A stretch of 64,000 nt of DNA from Monosporascus cannonballus (Eukaryota > Ascomycota > Sordariomycetes > Xylariales), in NCBI GenBank assembly GCA_004154925.1, contig QJNS01000048.1, forward strand, positions 248,001 to 312,000, in the 5' to 3' direction. Each line of letters opens with the position of its first letter. Position 1 is the stretch's first letter. The position numbers and the translations under genes are program-made. Shown piece by piece: positions 14,292-26,412 of this stretch. Below the pieces are notes generated by a model. The model saw only the letters and a program-made list of their open reading frames with translations. It made no database searches and was not told the DNA's origin.

Positions 14292-17200
14292 TGCGTTATA
14301 AATTTTTTTTTAATAATACGGTTAAACTTTAAACAATATTTAATATTGTTAAAATATCGACCAGCACTTAAAAAACCTTTATTTAACAATTTTAGGCTCG
14401 AATTTGGGAACTGGAGAAAAGATTTCGACAAATTAAGGTTACGCCATCTGCCTAACCTTTTTTCGCCCGCATAAAGCCAAAAAAGCCGAAACCTTACGAT
14501 AAAAAAAGTAACCCTTAGATTTTCTTGATTTAAGTACGAATTTACTTCTGTTTCTTAAACTTTAATAATTTAGCGGATATAGTTTTAGCAATAAAAATAT
14601 GTTTAACGGAAAATGCGGTTAATTAATTTAAGCTTATTATGAGAAATTTCCTAAAAATAAAAAAATCGGATAAAAAAAACTTTATTAATAAAATGTTTTT
14701 ACATTATACCAATTTCGGAAATAAAATGCGCAATAATTTCAGGAATCCGGACGAAAAACAATTTATAGCTTAATAATTTTCACAATTTCGATAAAAAAAG
14801 ATCCGTATTTAAATATGCCGTAATTTTCAAAACTTTTCGGCTAAGGCCGGATAAGGAAATAACGAAATTAATGCCTTTATTAATATATTTTATAAAGGGT
14901 TAAAAATTATTATGAAAAATAAAATTATTTGGATTAAATAATTAATTACCTTAAACCAGTATATTATAAAAGTAATTAAAATTAATAATCGATAATTTGA
15001 AAAATAAAAAAAAAGATAATATGCTTTACGTTTAGGATATAATAAGTTTAACCAAAAAAAACGAGACGCACCTTTTACTTTTTACGGAACGGCGCTAGGA
15101 CTTATGGAATTCGGCGTTACCTATCAATAAAATTGGAACCAGATTAAATGTTTTAATTGTAACAAAATAGGATATAAAGTTTATAAATATAAAAAGCCCA
15201 AAAAATTACGATAAAATAATTGGACCCTTATACTGGAAGATTAATTTAAAAAGAATTAAGGAAATAATAATAAAACTATTAACATAATTTAAGCCAAATA
15301 CGTATTAGGTTAATAGCAAAAGGTTTAATAAGGATTATTACGATAAGAAATTTGATAAAAAATACAAAAAACCAAAACCCTAATTTAATAAATATTGCGA
15401 ACATAATAAAAAGTATTATAAGGATAATTATGCAAATACCAAAATTGAACAAAACAAATTTGTCCCGGAATCTTTAATCGATATGGCAAAATACAAATTA
15501 TATACTGTCGACGACGGGAATATTTTATTTACGAATAAATTACCCGTATATATTATAAGGAATTTAATTTCTTAAATCGTACCGGAAACAACAAAAACGA
15601 TAAGTAGTAATATTGATATTTTCGAACCATAACCCCAAAAAATATTTAGCAATTGGCCGAAACAAAAAGCTAGCCGAAAGAAAAATAATGCCCGTAAAAA
15701 AAACCCTTTGTATTATTATAAATAATATAATTACCAAACGGAAAAGGAGTTAATCCAGCGTATAATAAAAAAAGATTATTAAAAAGCTATTACAGATTTC
15801 TATTTTCAATTAATATTTATTATAAATTCTTAAGAAAAAAAGGTTATTAAGAAAGAAATACATTAATTCCTAAGAAATTTCTAAAACGATAACCAGAACG
15901 ACGTATAATAAGATATAATTGCAAACATAAAAAAATATTTTTTTAATAAAAAGAAATTGCAAAGAAATTAAGAATAATTAATATAATTTAAAGGAATAAT
16001 ACGCCGGCAATAACGATAAATATAACAGTTTAATAGGTTAAACGAAAAAACATCAATAAAATTGAATAAATTTAAATAAAAATTAAAAAAAGGTTATTTA
16101 TACAGATATTACAAAATAACGAAACCTAAAGAAATTAAAGGGAATTTCCGAAAAAGGCTTTAAACGCGACGATAAAAACCGTTAATAACCTTATTACTTT
16201 AAAAATACAAATCGGAACGTATTAATATATTATAATGGTAAATTACGGAACTTTAGGCGGGAATTATATTATACCGGATATTGTTAATAAGTTTAAATTA
16301 TTTTAAAAATATAAGTTAAAACCTTATACAACAACGAATGCAAAAAGTTAGGAATTTACTTATAATAACGAAAAAGTTATATGCAAAATTAATTACCTTA
16401 AGATTTTTATTAAAAAATAATACCAGATAATTAATTTTAATATCGTTTTATTTAAGAATTACGATATAATCTTAGGATTATTATAGATACGCCAGTACGG
16501 AATTTTAATTAATAAAAAGATTAATTAAGTAAAATATACCTTATATCGTATTAATAAATAAAAAAAATTAAAATCTTAATATTCGATCAATAATAACGAT
16601 AAATGCAAACATAAAAATACGATAAATATTTTAGTACCTAAAGGAATAAAATATAAAAAAATAGGTATTAAAGAAATACAATATATCGTTATTATTATTA
16701 AAATAAATTTAAAGCAATTAAATAACGACTTAAAATAACAAAAATAATACCTTTAGGAATTACAAAATCTAATTAATATGTTATTACAATATTACGAATA
16801 CGAACAATTTTTAAAAAGGGAATTTAATACGAAATTATTAAAATATAACAAACAAAATTATAAAATAATTCTTAAAAAAGTCTTCGACGAAATTTTACTT
16901 TATATATAATTTTAGCGAAAACGAATTATATATTTTTAAAAAATAACTAAAAAATCGGTTATACAAAAAATAGATTTAACCTTTGAAATTACCCGCAAAA
17001 TACCTTATATTTTTCGTACCAAAAAAAAACGAAAAATTACGATTTATAATTAATTATTGACAATTAAAAGGTATTATAATTAAGGTTTAAAGATTATTAT
17101 TTTTAATTACGGAAATAAAAAACCGGTTTTATAAACCCAAATAATTTATAATATTCAATTTCAAAAATAAATATAACTTTATTAAGATTCAAAAAAGATA

Positions 17201-20200
17201 TAAATAAAAAATAACTTTTAAAACGAAATACGAATTATTTAAATATTTAATTATATTTATAAAACTTATAAACGTATTAGCAACCTTTTAACAAATAATT
17301 AATTACGTATTACGCAAATATTTCAATATTTTCGTTATTTGTTATTTTGACGATATTTTTGTATTTTTAAAAATAAAAGAAACTATATATAGGATATATT
17401 TATAAAGTTTTTTAAATATTATAAGATACAAAGTTACTTATTAATACAGAAAAAATTTAATTCCATATATAAAAAATAAAATATTAAAAATATATTATTA
17501 TTTCAAAATAAATTAAAATAAATTTTAAAAAAGTAATTATAATTATAAAATAATAAACGCTAATAACAGTTAAGAAAATATAAATATTCCTTAAATTTGT
17601 TAATTATTATAAAAGATCTATTCGAAATTTTAATAAAATATTTATACTTTTAATAAATTTTACGAAAAAAGAAAATTTAAATAAATGCTAAATACGGAAA
17701 AAATATTTGAGTATATTAAAAATGTAAACATTAACGAATTAATATTAATTAAATATAATTTAAACTATCCCGTGAAATTAAAAACCTATATTTCGGATTA
17801 CGTATTAAATATAATAATCGGATAACTAAATAATTAAGGCCAATTATATCTTATTATCTTTTTTTCGTATAAATTAAAAAAAAACAAAATATAATTATAA
17901 TATTCTAAATAAAGGATTTATGGCCATTATTATAATATTTCGAAAATTTAGGTATTCCTTAAAGGGGAATTTGTATTAAATTAAGGTTTATATAAATTAT
18001 CAAAATTTTACCTAATTTATTATAATTAAAAAATTTATAAAATAATAACTTTATTACGTAGAAAAACTGGCGAACTTCGATTTCGTTATTATTTATAAGA
18101 AAGAATTAAAAAACGGCAAAATAAATATTTTAAACAAACGACCAAATTTCAAAAGAAACTGGTTAAAATTAGTTATATAATTTTTAATATTATTATAAAA
18201 AAGTATTTACGTTTATAATAAATTGCAAGAATTCGGATAATACCTTACGATATATATTAAAAAATTTAATAATATAATAATAATTTCCTAGAAAATTAAA
18301 AAAGAAATAAAATATAAATTATAAGGAATATTAAAAAGATTTAATACGAAAAATATACGAATATAAGTTGCACGGATATCTAGAGATTCACAAAACCCTT
18401 AAGCAATTTTAACGTATATATTATTTTTTAAAAATAAAAATAACGGTATGAAAAATGATACGGTAATACGATATTTACGCCAAAATAAAAACTTACTTAT
18501 ATAAGCTATACGGAAAATTAGACTTATTATTAATTATAAAATAATTATATTATTGAATTATATTTAATTTTATTATTAAATTATTTATATTACAATATTT
18601 AATTACAAAAATATATTACGATAATATTTTCGTAATCGTTAACCAATTTACAAAATTATCTTATTTTTTATTATATTACGAAAATATAAACGCCGAATAA
18701 CTAATATATATATTTTTTAAAATATATTTTTACTATATACGAATTATGAATAAATATTTTATTAAATAAAGGGTTAATATTCGTATTTAAATTTTAATAA
18801 AGCTTAATAATATAAATTAGCTTAAATTATAAATTATTTAAGGTATTTAAATTTTAAATAAATATACATATGAAATAAATAAATTAAGTTTTAAAAACTT
18901 ATTTATAATATTATATTAATTATATATACAATAATTAAATAAAAATATTATTAATCGAATAATTAATTTATAATACCAGTTATTACGAAAATATTAAAAT
19001 AATATTTATAAATATAAATTTTATTTTTATTTTAAACATTTACCAAAAAAATACGTAATAACGGTTTGATTAAGATTAAAATAATCTTATATTAAAATAA
19101 TTACGATAATTATATTAAAAAATAAAAACAAAATTATAATTCGTACAGAATTAAATAAATAAATATTATAATTAAAAACAGCTAAAAAAATTAATTTTTG
19201 AAAAAAATAAAATAATTTTTTTGTTACAAAAAATATTTAAATAAAATAATTTCATAAGAAATCTAACTTTAGATATATTGGTTTATATAACATCGCCAAA
19301 AAAAACCTTAAAAATTAATTATTATTTAAATGTTTTATTAAAAATTAAATAAAATTTAATTTCTTATATTTTCTTATTTAAGTTAATAACGGATATAATT
19401 AAAATATATATAGTAAAAAATAATATAAAAATAAAAAACAAATCAATATACGAAATTAAGAAAATTTTCGATTTACGAAAACAAAACGGACTTACTTAAT
19501 ATCTAATTAAATGGAAAAAGTACCCGGATTCCGAAAATATCTAAAAACCTGCCAAATATCTTATTAGCGCCTAACGTTTATTAAAGAATTTTTATTAATA
19601 ACGACAGGCGCGTCCTAGTTTAACGTCGACCAGCCAATAACCGGGATATCGAGCCAATCGATTCCGGCCTGCATTAACGTAATAACTATAATGGCGGCCA
19701 TTAATTATTTTTGTTCCTTTTTAAGGCGTTTAAATTCTTTTATTGTTTTTACGCCTTAAATACCGTAACGAAATATATCTATATTACGGCGACGAAGTAA
19801 TTACCTTTATTTTTGCAAACGATCCAATTTGTTAACGGCGATACGCAACGTTTTATGAACTTATTCCTTTTTACTTTTTAAACGGTTTTTTTCGTTAAGA
19901 AATTTTTGGTATTTGGTTTTTGAAAAACCAAAAACGTTATAATGACCCTTATAATATATATATTATATATATTTTAAAAACCTTTAAATAACTTTATATT
20001 CCGTATTTTCTTTTTTATAACGCAAATAAAAAAAATATTTTAAAACCAAAATATTTACTACGTTTTAAAAAAATTAAAACGTTAATACGTTTACGAAAAC
20101 GAAATTTTCGATTCGATTTAATATAATAAATATATAAAAAGGAAAGTTACTTACCGAAATTAACAAATAAATAATTTGATTTTTAAGGACAAAAATCTGG

Positions 20201-20220
20201 GAAAAGGAGAGATCGTATTA

Positions 20221-20610
20221 TGACTTAATGGTTTTGGCTTTTTTTCAAACGGTCGGAACTACGAAAAAATTAGTTCCGACCTAAGCCAAAACCTTACGTA
20301 ATTGGCTTAAAGGTTTTAAGGCGCCAAGCACCTTAAGCCTCTTAAGCCAGCAGAAAAGTTCAAAAGGCTTAACGGGCTTAAGGGTTTAAGCCGTTTAAGC
20401 ACCTTAAGCCAAAACAAAGATATATACGTTCATTATTCCCATAATTTAGATAGTTTTAACTTGCAATATAACTTCGTTACCCAAGGCACCTTTGGCATTA
20501 CGAGACGTAATACGATTACTATATCTATTGCTCAGATTCCCATAATACTCCTACCAACATAAACCAGTCAACTTAAGGTTTAATAGTTGGTTAAACCGCA
20601 TAGCTCGTCA
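20221..20610 (+). repeat. 3' LTR of chromovirus (390 bp)
   Basis: It begins TGACTTAATGG and ends CTCGTCA, and has the same length as the 5' LTR. It is followed by CATTA, the target duplication. The 20,300-20,410 part is dense in TTAAGCC/CTTAAG words. Its tail matches the LTR fragment at 6,018-6,082. Confidence 0.85.
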
Positions 20611-20726
20611 CATTAATAATAAGAGAAACATCTAAAATGAAGCGGATTACGCAAACGGCTCGCCGATTAATTTTAAAATATATAACGCTATTTGATATTA
20701 AAAAGTAATTTTCCCGTAATATAAAA

Positions 20727-20924
20727 TGTGAGAACATAGCCCCGACGGGGTTGCGACGGGTAGCCGACTAGCCGCCGACCCACCTACTAGTATAAATCCA
20801 CCCTCTGGCAGCTAGTGGAAGACGCCAGTTGGAAGTAACCTAATCTACTCACTTTTTAGAATGTGCTCTGCAACTGGCCGGAGATCACCTCACCCTCGCC
20901 CACAGCCATCCATTATCTTATACA
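20727..20924 (-). repeat. Lone LTR of the 206-bp LTR family
   Basis: It starts TGTGAGAACATAG and ends ATCTTATACA, and aligns with the reverse complement of the LTRs at 41,463-41,668 and 59,683-59,888. The alignment covers the diagnostic block around 20,841-20,900 (GGAGATCACC, CTTTTTAGAAT). Here many CpG and CpA sites survive, so this copy is much less RIP-mutated than the other two. No body of the element and no clear 5-bp duplication is adjacent. I call it a solo LTR or one end of a truncated copy. Strand is given as the element's reading direction relative to the reverse transcriptase at 46 kb; the TG...CA order runs with increasing coordinates here. Confidence 0.7.
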
Positions 20925-21740
20925 AAAAAACCCCGGCTGGGAAAATAATACTTGAAAGATCGGCTAGAAAAACAATACCTAAAAATAGTCCGGCTCCTTT
21001 TAAAAGCCGAAAAAATACGTTTTATCTAATAATAAACGTTTTTTACAAAAAAAAAGAAAATTCATTTTGATATAATATTAATTTTAATTTATAAAGCCGC
21101 CGTTTTACGTATAATCCGACCATGTTAAACAATTACTAAGCTATTACTTAAAAAAGCCCCTTTTTAACGTTTAATAAAAGAAATTTTGCAACATTTCAAA
21201 AACCAATTATAATTCTAAGTTTCCGCTATAAGCGTTATATAGAAAGCTACAAAATCTGTATTAATCGAATTATTTAAAAGTAAATAATATTTAAATTAAT
21301 TTGAAAATAATTTAATTTTTATAGCAACTGACTTATACGTTGTTTATTTCAAACGAATTATTTTTTGACAAAAACATGTAATCAGTTAAAAATATTTTAA
21401 GTTATTATCAAAAGTTAGCAGTACCGTAAATAAAACATGCGGCTTCCGGTAGAAAAACTCTGCGTCTCGTTAAGCAAAGCTTATAACCAAAGGTTTAAAC
21501 CTAAAAAAAAAACGCGCAAAATAATAAGGATTCGGAAAATACGCAAAATAAAAAACGATAATCAAATTTTAAACGAAAATTAACTTGGGATTAAAAGGAA
21601 ATCGGCGTTCTTTTGTTTTAAAATACACAAAACGTTTTATGCAGTTTAACTATAAATTGATTATTTTTATTACTTTTACTGGATTATTTGAAATTATTTT
21701 ATATTATTTTACCAATTTGATTTATACGTAAACGTTTTAC
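20925..21740. other. Gene-free distal part of the hAT-like block
   Basis: This is mixed AT-rich sequence with a few GC-richer words near 20,931-21,010 and 21,430-21,480. An open frame at 20,861-21,070 begins inside the lone LTR and is an accident of it. No motif is recognised. The hAT terminal repeats begin at about 21,741. Confidence 0.4.
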
Positions 21741-21818
21741 TTACTACGTACTCGTAGGTCCTTAGCAAATCTAATGGGTCCTCATGGGTCACCCACGAGT
21801 ACCCATTCCCTCACCCTA
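21741..21818 (-). repeat. hAT-like right terminal and subterminal repeats
   Basis: Read on the minus strand this starts TAGGGTGAGGGAATGGGT and continues ACTCGTGGGTGACCCATGAG, an inverted counterpart of 6,765-6,870. It is followed on the plus strand by ATTTACAC (21,819-21,826), the second copy of the 8-bp duplication. The GC-balanced gene island starts immediately after. Confidence 0.6.
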
Positions 21819-22016
21819 ATTTACACATGCAGGTATCAAATATTGTTTACAATGCATGTCTGTCCTTTCCCTTATCCCTTGTGTCGCCCAGTATATCGTA
21901 CATGGAAAAGATTGGCATGACCAACAGACGACAATGCGCCTCAGTTTACGGGCGACACTCGTTCCCTCTGTGCCAGGGCACAGCCGTACCTGCGAGACGA
22001 AGGTCTCTTCTCCTGT

Positions 22017-24271
22017 TTACTCGACGAGTACTTGGAGCTCGGTCTCAGAATCCCGTGGTTGCACAGGACCAGTCGAATTCTTTTTCCTTATGTCCCTCCA
22101 ACTCATACCGCATGCTGCACAGAAGGCCAAGGCGCCGACAGCAGCAACAAGATAAAACACACTGTTTATGCTGTCCGAATACGCCTCCAAGACGCTGGGG
22201 AGGTCCTGGGGGCTCACCATTTCACGGAACATAGCTGCACCGGCGTCCAGTATGGCCTTGGCGTCGACCTGCGGTGCCTGCCGGCGCAACTGAGAATTCA
22301 GGCTCGTGTTGAAAATGGTATTATACAGTGGCAGGAATATGGTGGGACCCATGGACTGGGCCCAGAAGATCAGGGCTGTCGCGATGGATATCTCTTGCGG
22401 CGAAACGGAACTTTGGGTAGCGACGAGAGCCTAGTGTTTAATATTAGCACCGGTACGTGTTGGCTTGTCAGGGATCGCTAGCGGTGTTTACTGTCCTGTC
22501 AGACAGCATGTGTAAAATATCAAGGAAGCCGTACCATTTGTACACCAACACCCAATCCAGCACCCATGATGATTTGGAAGCCGGTCCTACTTCCAAAAGA
22601 GGATTCGGGGCCCAACATGGAAAACAGCCCATTTGCAATGGATGTCAAAGCCCCTGCGAGCATCGCAAAAGGCGGGACGAATCCGACTCTCGTCACTAAG
22701 CGCGAGGTAAGCAATCAGTATCCTCCTTAGACGGCCAACTTGCCAGCCTCGGACTCACCCAAGAATCCAGACCCAATGGCCACGACCATTTGGGGAAGAA
22801 TGATAGGTAATAGGTTGACACCACTCATCACCGCACTCATGCCGTTGATTCCCTGGAAATAGATCGGCAGGTAATAGACCGCCCCGAAGAGTGTTGACAT
22901 TAGAAAAGCATGGTACAGTGCGCCCGCCCAGATGGCTCGCCGCCTTACCAGGGACACGGGCAATAGCGCATCGTCTTTCTTGTAATAGTCCCAGGCAATC
23001 CAGACTACCAGGTTGGCTGCTGCACCGCAGAAAAGGCCGATAACCTGGGACGAATTCCACGCAAACTGTTTCCCCCCAAACTCGAGAGCAAGGAGGAGTT
23101 GAGTGACGGCGGGTGCGAATAGAAGAAAGCCGACGAGGTCGAGATGGTGGTGAAGTTTGGGCAACACCCTCCAGAAATGGTCTTTGGCAATTTGCTCGGG
23201 GATGTGGAGGAATAAGATGGGAACCACCACGAGCGCACCAACGGGCAGGTTGATGTAGAAACCTTTGGAAGCGATTAGTCCCCGCGAGAGAATTACCGCA
23301 GTGCTTTCGCGCAGCGTCGAGATACTTACACCACCGCCATGTGTATCCTGTTGTGAATGCTCCTCCGATGATAGGCCCGAGAATGTTACCTAGCTGTGTA
23401 ACTGGCAGAATATGGATAGCATCAGTATCTTTGATCTGCGGAGGAGGCTTCCGGTGACATACTCCCCATCATCATACCGAGAAGAGCTTTTCATTCGGAT
23501 ATTAATCATTAGCTACGCATGTCCAGAGCTCGGGGCCAACGTAACACTTACGCGGACGCTTCTCAACAGGCACGCAAGCCGATATGATTGTGAAGGCGCC
23601 ACTAATCAGACCCGCAGATCCAGCTCCGGCAACGACACGGCCGATGATCAGCATACTCGAGGATTGTGCAGCTCCGCATACCGCCGAGCCTATCTCGAAC
23701 AATGCAAAGAATGACAACCAGGACCACTGATGGTATTAGTCCGATGTGTTCGAAAAGAAGGACATGATGTAGCTGGGTCATCGACGAACCTTAAGGCTAA
23801 AGTGTTGATATACCTTTCCCGTCAAGAGCTGCAAGCAGGCGCTAAAGCCGTCAGTACGGGACGCACTTGGCCCTGTCAGTGAGCAACGGGTGCTCAAACG
23901 TACTTCCCGAGAGTGTAAGCGCTTCCATACCACCCGATATCCTCGAGAGAGCGAAACTCGTCCGTGATCTCAGGAATAGCCTAGGCACCTCGGAACGTCA
24001 ATAAGCCGTGTGTCTCGATGTGCCATATGCGGTAACTTTGCCTCACCGTGCTGACAACTGAGTTATCCAAGAGCACTAGGAAGGAAGCGAGCACAACACA
24101 TATCATATTGATCACCAGCCTAAAGCCGGTGAAATATTGTTTGTTTGCATCGTCCGTCGCTTTGGGCTCCTCCCCATGTCCAGGTGTATGCAAGTCCAAG
24201 TCTTGGGAAGTTGGCTGGGTCCATGTTGTGTTGAGGGAATCGTTGGAATCTGCCACATGTAGACTCTGCAT
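22017..24271 (-). CDS. MFS transporter, 14-TM drug/metabolite exporter type
   Basis: Probable plasma-membrane proton antiporter exporting the cluster product. I read nine exons: 24047-24271, 23904-23980, 23790-23841, 23552-23726, 23463-23486, 23330-23401, 22759-23262, 22535-22695 and 22017-22430. They join in frame to 567 aa, normal for the 14-helix (DHA2-like) family. The first helix carries FLVLLDNSVV, and across intron 1 it gives the family box LDNSVVSTAIPEI. Later come GWYGSAYTLG, the antiporter-type segment GRVVAGAGSAGLISG, and GGAFTTGYTWRWCFYINLP. The start is the Met that opens a hydrophilic tail of about 50 residues (MQSLHVADSNDS); an upstream in-frame Met at 24,409 would add an atypical extension. 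Exon 5 is only 24 nt. Introns are 61-104 bp with GT...AG. The gene is divergent from the dehydrogenase gene, and the hAT-like element lies about 190 bp past its stop. Confidence 0.9.
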
Positions 24272-25452
24272 CTTGACCGGCGCGCGTGAAGATGTAAAGA
24301 CCTTGAGAGCAGAAGAGAGCCTTGAAATTGTCAGCGAGAAAGAAAAATCTTGGGACGCGCTCAGGCTGCCCGCGGCGGTTGACCAAACGGGCCTTTTCTG
24401 CGGTGTCACGAAACAATCGACCTATCATCCAGGAAGGAACAGATCCTAGGTTGCTAATACTATGTACATGTGCTAATTACGTAGTTCTGGCGGACCTGTC
24501 GATATACGGGACTCTCTTCTATTCAAATAAGACGCCGCAATATGACCACCGACTCGGGTAAGCTTGTTATCTCCATTGCTGTCGGCCTTAAGAACTTCTT
24601 TTCTTGTCCCAGATCCACAGAGTGAGGAGGCGTCGCCTATAGCCAGGGATTTGATGCAAATGGCGCAGTAAGGCGTCCGCGCGGATGGATGATTGGGGTA
24701 TAAGCATCCAGCCCTGGCGCCAGGCTAATTCTTTATGTTTCTCCATTGGTTTGGTCCGTTTAGTTTCGGCCGGCCGTTTTCTAGGCTTAAACATCCTTAC
24801 CCTTACTCATCCTTTTCCGGAATATGAGTGACTCGAAGGCACAGAGCCACAAGGCGGGCGGCACCATCGTTCTCGAACTAAACCCCCCCTCCCCGCACGC
24901 CTTCTACGCACACTCCCACGGAACTAGCTCATATGCTATATTTAGGACATCAGATTGGTTGTCTATTTTGTATCAGCAGCTTGATAGATCTGTACAGTTC
25001 TGGCTTTTACTATTCCATTCTACTAAGATGTAATTATGGTCTTAAAACCCTTACTAGATTTATATTCTGTCTACGATGGAAGCAGATGGAGATGGCCATG
25101 ACGATTTGGAATGATGGTACGTGTAGACCCGAAAACCCTCAGTCCGGGCTGGGAGACCCTCCAGCCAAGCTGAGGTTGTCTCAAGCTAGATGACGTAAGT
25201 ATACCTTAACCTTTGCATGAAATGCTGACTCCCGCCGCGAGAAATGTTTTAACAGACCGGAATGCATCCGTGCAGTATGGCTACATACTCCCAGTTGCCG
25301 GCGTACCCGGCGCAACCCAGGTCCGGCCTTACATCAGATGGCTCACAACAAGCAAGCATTAAAAGGCCAGGGAAGAGAGTTGAACAGATAGACATGCGTG
25401 CACAACCCGTCAACGCAGAGTAGCGAATAGATTCGCCGTAACATCGTGACCA
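24272..25452. other. Divergent intergenic region between exporter and dehydrogenase
   Basis: About 1.2 kb of GC-balanced DNA holds the promoters of the minus-strand exporter and the plus-strand dehydrogenase. Short open frames here overlap each other on both strands and have no family resemblance. One at 24,824-25,033 (69 aa) starts with a good ATG and a hydrophilic, Ser/His/Pro-containing N terminus; it could be a gene remnant but I cannot identify it. A CGG-N7-CCG palindrome lies at 25,258-25,270. Confidence 0.5.
25258..25270. promoter_or_regulatory. Candidate Zn2Cys6 binding site, CGG-N7-CCG
   Basis: CGGAATGCATCCG lies 183 bp upstream of the dehydrogenase start. Inverted CGG triplets are the usual target of dimeric Zn2Cys6 regulators. 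It shares the half-site CGGA(A)TGC with 30,154-30,164 ahead of the PKS. Short motifs of this kind also occur by chance. Confidence 0.3.
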
Positions 25453-26412
25453 ATGGCTGAGAAGAACGACAGAAGGCTAACCGTCCTTGTTACAGGCTGC
25501 AGCCAAGGGGGCCTCGGCTTTGCCCTGTCACAAGCTTTTGCCAACGCAGGCTGTCGAGTCTTTGCCACGGCCCGCGACCCGACCAAGGCAGCGTCACTCG
25601 TTGGCGATAACGTGTGCGAGATACTTCCCCTGGACGTCACATCGAAGGAATCCATCGATGCCTGCGTATCCAAGGTTCGACATGAGACAGGTGGCAAGGG
25701 ACTGGACATTCTGGTCAATAATGCCGGAATCGGCCTTACTGTGCCCCTGCTGGATACGTCTATCGATGATGCAAAACGCATGTTCGACGTGAACGTATGG
25801 GGGATGCTCGCAGTCACGCAAGCTTTTGCGCCGCTACTGATTGAAGCTAAAGGGGTGGTTTTGAACATCTCGTCTGTTGCGGGTGCCGTCTGCATGGCAT
25901 GGCAAGGTATGTGCATTGTACCAACCACTCGCGGCTTTAACCCCTATCTGGGGAAGACGGGGGGCTCGGCCAGTCGAGATGTGGCGCGCATTTGAGCCGA
26001 CTACGGCTAACCTTATACAACAGGAGCTTACAACAGCTCTAAAACCGCCATGACCTTCCTCTCGGAGACACTACGGATGGAGATGAGACCATTAGGCGTC
26101 CGGGTGGTGACAGCCATGGTAGGCGAGGTCGAGACGGAATTCTACAACCACGACACCTTCTCGCTGCCCCCTGATTCGCACTACAAGTCTATCGAAGCCA
26201 TTATCAGGAAACAGAGCACTGGTGAGATGCAGGTGAACAACGAGAAAGCGTGGGTTACGGCGCGCAACCTGGTCAATGACGTGCTGTCTGGCCGAAGTGG
26301 TCAGGTCTGGCGCGGAGGTGTGGCAGGGACGGTAAAGTACGCCTCGTGGCTGATACCAGCCAGGCTCTTTGCATGGGCGCTTCATCGGAACCGGGGGCTA
26401 TCCGCGTTGTAA
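25453..26412 (+). CDS. Short-chain dehydrogenase/reductase, AYR1-like
   Basis: Classical NAD(P)H-dependent SDR, probably a ketone or aldehyde reductase acting on the polyketide. Two exons (25453-25906, 26024-26412) with a 117-bp intron (GTATGT...CTAAC...CAG) give 280 aa. The cofactor glycine motif is TGCSQGGLG (14-22). Other landmarks are R41 in ATARDP, NNAG at 89-92, N114, catalytic S141 (NISSVAG) and Y154-x3-K158 (YNSSK). The intron falls just before YNSSK; without splicing, the frame would end without the catalytic Tyr-Lys. The closest family by sequence style is yeast AYR1-type 1-acyl-dihydroxyacetone-phosphate reductases, recognised by TGCS.GG.G and WQG.YN.SK. That family is often recruited in fungal biosynthetic clusters, so the lipid role should not be assumed. 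It is transcribed away from the exporter and toward the regulator and PKS. Confidence 0.9.

Larger units (their letters stand above)
13902..20610 (+). mobile_element. Full-length Ty3/gypsy chromovirus, RIP-inactivated
   Basis: This 6.7-kb element has two 390-bp LTRs and a 5-bp target duplication: TATTA at 13,897-13,901 and CATTA at 20,611-20,615, one RIP-type change apart. The gag zinc knuckle at 15,149-15,190 reads C-x2-C-x4-Y-x4-Y, so His and the last Cys are both now Tyr. The protease region at 16,241-16,276 reads NYGTLGGNYIIP, with Asp changed to Asn. Reverse transcriptase at 17,331-17,369 keeps CYFDDIFVF, so its Asp pair survives. The integrase chromodomain lies at 19,449-19,610. Many in-frame TAA/TAG codons make it dead. 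It sits inside the hAT-like block. Confidence 0.88.
6765..21818. mobile_element. hAT-like DNA transposon carrying nested insertions, 8-bp target duplication
   Basis: The left end begins TAGAGTAAGGGA at 6,765. The right end, read on the minus strand from 21,818, begins TAGGGTGAGGGA. These imperfect terminal inverted repeats are followed on both sides by subterminal ACCCA/GGGT...ACTCGTGGGT-type motifs typical of hAT elements. Exactly outside them lies the same 8-mer, ATTTACAC, at 6,757-6,764 and 21,819-21,826, the duplication length made by hAT transposases. The interior holds a full Ty3 element (13,902-20,610), a lone LTR (20,727-20,924) and copia traces, so the original element was at most about 8 kb. 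No hAT transposase motif is readable, presumably because of RIP. The right end is the border of the gene island. Confidence 0.6.

Noticed and set aside
20861..21070. 69-aa plus-strand open frame
   Set aside because: It starts within a lone LTR of a repeat family and has no protein features.
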